Part shown: positions 59,980-64,000 of the stretch, piece after piece
Position numbering within the stretch: position 1 is the first letter of the stretch
How the letters are laid out: the number at the start of each line of letters is the position of its first letter
Source of the DNA: Mediterraneibacter gnavus ATCC 29149
Lineage (GTDB): Bacteria; Bacillota; Clostridia; Lachnospirales; Lachnospiraceae
Direction of reading: 5' to 3'
Length of the DNA stretch: 64,000 nucleotides
Assembly (NCBI RefSeq): GCF_008121495.1
Contig: NZ_CP043051.1
Location: forward strand, 372,001 to 436,000
Made by a program: the position numbers and the translations under genes
The notes under the pieces: model-generated
What the model was told of the DNA's origin: nothing
What the model saw: only the letters and a program-made list of their open reading frames with translations
Database searches by the model: none

Positions 59980-60696
59980 CTATTCAGACACCGCCTTTCT
60001 GTGAAACGGCTTCCGGCACAGTTTCACGATAAACCGAAACATCGCCGGATACATTACAATGCAAAGCTTTCCGGTAAATAATGTTGCCAGTACTCCAAGC
60101 GCGATCAGGATCAATCCAATCCCTGCCATCAAAAGTACTGCAGGTACTGAATGAATGGCGATTCCTACGCCGATCCCTGTCACCGCGACTACAAATCCGG
60201 CAAGTACGACTGCCAGCGATGCAATCACCAGTGCTGCAAAAAAGCAAACTGCTGCGATCAGAAGCCCGGCAATCACACCAAAAATTCCCACACCGACCGG
60301 AATCACAACCGGACATACGATCAACGCAATCAGTACGATCAGTGCGATCTTTACCAGTTTGTCGTTCCTGCCTTGCGATGCCTCATAAGAGTACTCTCCT
60401 GTCTGTCCACTCTGGTAGGAATAACCTTTTCTTTGCGGCACCTCTTTCTTCGATGCCCACTCCTGCTCATATCCATTCTCTGTAAACTCACCGTCATTTC
60501 CCGTATGCTTTAAATCATTCTTGATCATAGCTGCCACACGCTGCGGACTCTCCAGCTCCCGGATCACTTCTGCCTCGTTGTCTGCTCCTGCATCATCAAA
60601 ATAGTCTTCATAGTACTGCAGGGCTTCTTCTCTTTCGTCTGCCGGAATATCCCCTAACAGCGCTTTTAGTTTTGCCATAAATTCTTCTCGGTTCAT
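59980..60696 (-). CDS. DUF1700 membrane protein
   Basis: 238 aa. N-terminal domain starting MNREEFMAKLKALLGDIPAD and EREEALQYYEDYFDDAGADN is the DUF1700 signature. C-terminal half holds about four membrane spans. One base before the DUF4097 gene. Confidence 0.92.
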   Translation of the reverse strand: MNREEFMAKLKALLGDIPADEREEALQYYEDYFDDAGADNEAEVIRELESPQRVAAMIKNDLKHTGNDGEFTENGYEQEWASKKEVPQRKGYSYQSGQTGEYSYEASQGRNDKLVKIALIVLIALIVCPVVIPVGVGIFGVIAGLLIAAVCFFAALVIASLAVVLAGFVVAVTGIGVGIAIHSVPAVLLMAGIGLILIALGVLATLFTGKLCIVMYPAMFRFIVKLCRKPFHRKAVSE

Positions 60697-61016
60697 CCCG
60701 TCACTCCTCCCTCAAAAATTTCCTGGATCTTTCTGGAATAATTCTTCCACTCTACCTGGTACAGGTTCAACTGTGCCATTCCCTTTTCTGTCACTTTATA
60801 ATATCTCCGGTTCCGCCCATCGTACTGACGGTCATATACTTCCAGACATTCATCTTTCTGCAATCGTCTCAACACCGGATACAACGTAGACTCTGATACA
60901 TTGATTGCACTGCGCACATCCTGTGTGATCTTATAGCCATACGTGCCTTCACTCTCATGCGAGACGACCGCCAGTACGATCGCATCTAAAAGCGCAGCTC
61001 CTGTATTAAATACCAT
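60693..61016 (-). CDS. PadR-family regulator
   Basis: 107 aa. Winged helix: TGAALLDAIVLAVVSHESEG, TYGYKITQDVRSAINVSEST, LYPVLRRLQKDECLEVYDRQ and RNRRYYKVTEKGMAQL. Lacks the C-terminal dimer domain of long PadRs. Overlaps the DUF1700 gene by four bases. Confidence 0.93.
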   Translation of the reverse strand: MVFNTGAALLDAIVLAVVSHESEGTYGYKITQDVRSAINVSESTLYPVLRRLQKDECLEVYDRQYDGRNRRYYKVTEKGMAQLNLYQVEWKNYSRKIQEIFEGGVTG

Positions 61017-61064
61017 CCAACCGCTCCTTCCTATGCTGTTTTCTCTTTAATACTGTTCTTATGC

Positions 61065-61097
61065 CTATATTATATTTTGTATAATATAGATTGTCAA
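61065..61097 (-). promoter_or_regulatory. Consensus promoter with perfect PadR-type palindrome
   Basis: Minus strand TTGACA (61092-61097), 17-bp spacer, TATAAT (61069-61074). CTATATTATA-N5-TATAATATAG (61065-61089) covers -10 and spacer; binding would block the promoter, so PadR autorepression is expected. Confidence 0.85.
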
Positions 61098-61152
61098 TAT
61101 AATATTGTTTAAGATTTTCTAAAGAACTCTTTCTATTTTCTAAACGTAAAGA

Positions 61153-61180
61153 AGCAGCAGAACAATCTGTGTCTGCTGCT
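61153..61180 (-). terminator. Terminator after the DUF1294 gene
   Basis: Minus strand AGCAGCAG and CTGCTGCT (8 bp), followed by TCTTT. Confidence 0.65.
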
Positions 61181-61185
61181 TGTCA

Positions 61186-61452
61186 CTACCTCTGCCAGAT
61201 CCAGAGCCCAACACCAATCTGCACGAGTAAAATCAGTGGAACCCCCAGATAAAACAACGGTTTCCTTATCTTATGATGAAATACAAACATTCCGGCCAGT
61301 GCTCCCGGAGAGCCTCCCGCTGCCGCAAAAAGAAGCAGTGTCTTTTCCGGAATCCTCCACCTGCCTTTTACTGCTTTCCATTTATCGATCCCGAACACCA
61401 GAAATGCCGCCACATTGGCTGCCAGTAAATAAATCAGTACATAACTTTCCAT
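61186..61452 (-). CDS. DUF1294 membrane protein
   Basis: 88 aa, three hydrophobic segments. FGIDKWKAVKGRWRIPEKTL and GGSPGALAGMFVFHHKIRKP are the family signature. ATG follows the addA stop directly. Confidence 0.9.
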   Translation of the reverse strand: MESYVLIYLLAANVAAFLVFGIDKWKAVKGRWRIPEKTLLLFAAAGGSPGALAGMFVFHHKIRKPLFYLGVPLILLVQIGVGLWIWQR

Positions 61453-64000
61453 TTAAACGTTGATTTCCTTTCCAAGAGCAAATGAATAAATGATCTTTTC
61501 TTTGACTGCCTTTCCTGTAATCTGTGACAGGGCGCGGGCATAGTATGTAAGCTGTGACTGGTATCTCCGAACAAGTTCATCGGCCGTTCTTACCCGGTCT
61601 GTCTTATAGTCTAAGACTACAAGTCCGTCTTCCTCTTCAAAATACACATCTATGATTCCCTGCACCAGAAGCTGTGCTCTGCATTCTGTATCCGGATAAA
61701 TTTCTCCTGAATCCACCCCCAGCACAAAGGGCTGCTCTTTGTACAACTGTTTTTTCTTTGCCGCCTGATGCATCCGTTTCCCGCTTTCACATTGCAGAAA
61801 CTTCAGGAAATCTTCCGTTTTTACAGCCTCTGCGATCTCCGGACTGATCCTTCCTTCTGTCTGAAGATGTTTCAAATGTTCCTCCAGACTTTCTCTGGTA
61901 TATTCTTTTTCAAAATCAAGAAGCTCCAGAAATTTGTGGTACGCGGTTCCTCTGACTGCTCCGGATGCCGCTTCTTCCGCTCCTAAAAATCTCGGAACAA
62001 GAGGCACTGCTTCCGGTTCCTGATATAATACCTCTCCTGCCTCCTCTTCCATGTAGGCCCGTTTTTTAAGTTCTGAAACTGTAAATTTCATCTGAAAACG
62101 CTGTTCTTCCGCAAACGGATATGCAAAGTCCAACTGTCTTTTCAGCTCTTCCCGGTATCCGGCATCATGAATCTGATTTGTATCCCAGTTTTCCAGTACA
62201 TTTCGAGTCAGTTCATCCGCCGCTTCCCAGGCTCCCTCCATCTGAGCCGCGCCCAGACTGTCAACAACGGTAATTCCGATCGAACTTTCTGCCGGGGATG
62301 CCGCAGGAAGCAGCCAGTCCAGATACGAATTCGCAGAAAGAACTTCATATGGAAGAAATGCTGTTTTTTCCCTTGTGGAAAGTGTTTCCAGCTTTGTCCG
62401 TGCATCTTTGCACACTCCCGTCAGAATGAGCTTTTCCTTTGCTCTTGTCATTGCCACATAGAGCACCCGCATCTCTTCCCCTAAGTTTTCCACTGCCACC
62501 TGTTTCTGGATTACTTTTTTTAACAGTGTCGGAGCCTTTGTTCTCTTTTTCAGATCAATCACATCCATTCCCACACCAAGCTCCGGATGGATTACAATAC
62601 TGCCCTTCACATCCTGCGTATTGAAAAGTTTTCCCATACCTGCCACGATCACAATTGGAAATTCCAGCCCCTTGCTTTTGTGGATACTCATGATACGGAC
62701 TGTATCCGCCTGTTCATCTGCAAGATTCGCCTCTCCATAATCCACATTATATTTTTTGAGCTGTTCAATATACCGCACAAAATTGAACAGTCCCTTATAG
62801 CTGGTTCCTTCATAGGCTGCTGCCTTTGCGACCAGCATCTGTACATTTGCCATTCGCTGTGCACCACCCGGCATCGCCGAAATACACATACCGTACCCCG
62901 TTTTTTCTATAATCTCCCACAACAGATCATGCATCGCTGTATATGGAAGCATATCCCGGAATTCCGACACCCGGCAAAGGAAGTTTTTCAGTTTTTGCTG
63001 CAGGATTGGTTCCTTCTCCTTTTCATCATCAGACGCATAGGCGTGAACCGCTTCATAGAAAAAGAGTTCCGGATACGTACTTCTTATCTTTGCCAGTTCT
63101 CTCGCATCCAGCCCCGCAAACGGTGACGTAAGTACTGCCGCCAGCGGCAGGTCCTGACGCTCATTGTCCAGAATCTGCAGATAATCCAGAAGAACACTGA
63201 CTTCATACGTTTCAAAATATCCTTCTCTGCTTCCCACATGTGCAGAAATTCCTTCTTCTGCCAGAACCTGAGCAAACACATCTGCCCAGCCTTTGATGCT
63301 TCTCGTCAGGATCACAATATCTTTATATTGTACCGGACGGTATTCCTTTGTCTTTTTATCCACCACCTGCCCCTGTAAAAGCAAGAGTTTGATGCGGTCT
63401 GCCACTGCCCGGGCTTCCAGACGGCGTGCATTGTCCTCTTCTTCCAGCTCCTGTGCATCTACTAAAAGAAGCTCTGCCCGATTTGCCGATACTCCGTTTT
63501 GCTCCCTGCTCTTTGGATAATCAGCTCCCGGATAAAGTGCCGCACGGGCATCATACTCCACACCGCCCACACTTTTGTGCATAATCTGCTCAAACACGTA
63601 GTTCGTGGCATCCAGCACCTCCTTGCGGCTTCGGAAATTCCGGTCCAGATCGATTCGCTGCTTCTCGCTGTCTGCCTGGCTGTATGTATCATATTTTTCC
63701 ATAAACAGTTCCGGTCTGGAGAGGCGGAAACGGTAAATACTCTGTTTGACATCTCCTACCATAAACACATTGTAACTTCCGCGGCTCACAGTAGACACAC
63801 TGGTCAGAATCGCTTCCTGGATCAGGTTGCTGTCCTGATACTCGTCGATCATCACTTCCTCAAACTGCTCCTGATATTCTCTCGCCACAGCAGATGGTAC
63901 CAGACTTCCGTCTTTTTCTTCTGTCAGAATCTGCAGGGCAAACTGCTCCATGTCCTGAAAATCAATCACATTGCGGCTTCTCTTTTTCTCTGCAAACAGC
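61453..64000 (-). CDS. addA: AddA helicase-nuclease subunit, C-terminal part
   Basis: The visible 848 or so codons continue past the window end; the peptide before the first Met reads LFAEKKRSRNV. UvrD-type helicase motifs: VMIDEYQDSNLIQEAIL (Walker B), FMVGDVKQSIYRFRLSRPEL, VRIMSIHKSKGLEFPIVIVA and RVLYVAMTRAKEKLILTG. C-terminal nuclease block GLVVLDYKTDRVRTADELV and a possible FeS-cluster-free end. AddAB repairs double-strand breaks. Confidence 0.94.
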   Translation of the reverse strand, partial: LFAEKKRSRNVIDFQDMEQFALQILTEEKDGSLVPSAVAREYQEQFEEVMIDEYQDSNLIQEAILTSVSTVSRGSYNVFMVGDVKQSIYRFRLSRPELFMEKYDTYSQADSEKQRIDLDRNFRSRKEVLDATNYVFEQIMHKSVGGVEYDARAALYPGADYPKSREQNGVSANRAELLLVDAQELEEEDNARRLEARAVADRIKLLLLQGQVVDKKTKEYRPVQYKDIVILTRSIKGWADVFAQVLAEEGISAHVGSREGYFETYEVSVLLDYLQILDNERQDLPLAAVLTSPFAGLDARELAKIRSTYPELFFYEAVHAYASDDEKEKEPILQQKLKNFLCRVSEFRDMLPYTAMHDLLWEIIEKTGYGMCISAMPGGAQRMANVQMLVAKAAAYEGTSYKGLFNFVRYIEQLKKYNVDYGEANLADEQADTVRIMSIHKSKGLEFPIVIVAGMGKLFNTQDVKGSIVIHPELGVGMDVIDLKKRTKAPTLLKKVIQKQVAVENLGEEMRVLYVAMTRAKEKLILTGVCKDARTKLETLSTREKTAFLPYEVLSANSYLDWLLPAASPAESSIGITVVDSLGAAQMEGAWEAADELTRNVLENWDTNQIHDAGYREELKRQLDFAYPFAEEQRFQMKFTVSELKKRAYMEEEAGEVLYQEPEAVPLVPRFLGAEEAASGAVRGTAYHKFLELLDFEKEYTRESLEEHLKHLQTEGRISPEIAEAVKTEDFLKFLQCESGKRMHQAAKKKQLYKEQPFVLGVDSGEIYPDTECRAQLLVQGIIDVYFEEEDGLVVLDYKTDRVRTADELVRRYQSQLTYYARALSQITGKAVKEKIIYSFALGKEINV

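Noticed and set aside
1-64000. CRISPR arrays, rRNA and tRNA genes
   Set aside because: I saw no regularly spaced repeats, no rRNA-like tract and no tRNA cloverleaf; a tRNAscan and CRISPR scan would settle it.

Overview
The window looks like a chromosome segment of a gut Lachnospiraceae-type Firmicute (Clostridia) carrying a prophage. Pointers are strong AGGAGG ribosome sites throughout, sigma-A promoters, CIRCE operators at clpB and htpG, an alpha/beta-type spore-protein-like gene, a CspB/CspC-like subtilase, and DUF5721, DUF4358 and DUF1700 genes. Genus-level assignment is inference.

Positions 1 to about 21475 are the right part of a prophage whose left end lies outside the window. At the right edge are a large serine recombinase, a phage-type regulator region (repressor, perfect-consensus divergent early promoter, repeated operator half sites, a second HTH gene with its own palindrome), then a leftward polycistron of about 18 kb. 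In transcription order this holds small unknown proteins, a C5 cytosine methyltransferase split by a G7 tract, a HUH-type replication initiator, a lytic transglycosylase, a VRR-NUC nuclease, ParA, ParB with a C-terminal DUF3850-like domain, a metallopeptidase-DUF551 fusion, a PemK/MazF-like protein, SSB, an ArpU-type late regulator, a long purine-rich leader with promoter, terminator and candidate cos site, then small and large terminase subunits and the start of a gpW-like gene. HUH Rep, SSB and ParAB together with three copies of a 17-bp palindrome (two inside parB) form a plasmid-like replication and partition module inside a tailed-phage genome. Opposite the leader of the rep gene is a perfect sigma-A promoter followed by two hairpins and a terminator on the plus strand, about 70 nt: a candidate counter-transcribed RNA, the kind of device plasmids use for copy control.

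The recombinase has inserted the element into a BceA-type ABC transporter ATPase gene exactly at the Walker B DEPTG codons, so the host gene (21467-21997) is truncated. From 22 kb on the host chromosome is dense: VanZ-like protein, acyltransferase, Y-family polymerase, ClpB, a relic region, TetR plus membrane protein, peptidase T, bacteriohemerythrin, NudC, an LspA-like protein, a subtilase, a cation/proton antiporter, ClpX, DNA ligase, a pseudouridine synthase, an O-acetylation cassette (SGNH hydrolase, DUF4358, MBOAT, DHHW), a small alarmone synthetase with TetR, HtpG, an acetyltransferase, a division/cell-wall block (FtsE, FtsX, M23 and S41 peptidases), a CdaR-type regulator, a WecG/TagA-type glycosyltransferase, a sugar kinase, and a PadR-DUF1700-DUF4097-PspC envelope-stress-like operon. 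The window ends inside addA.
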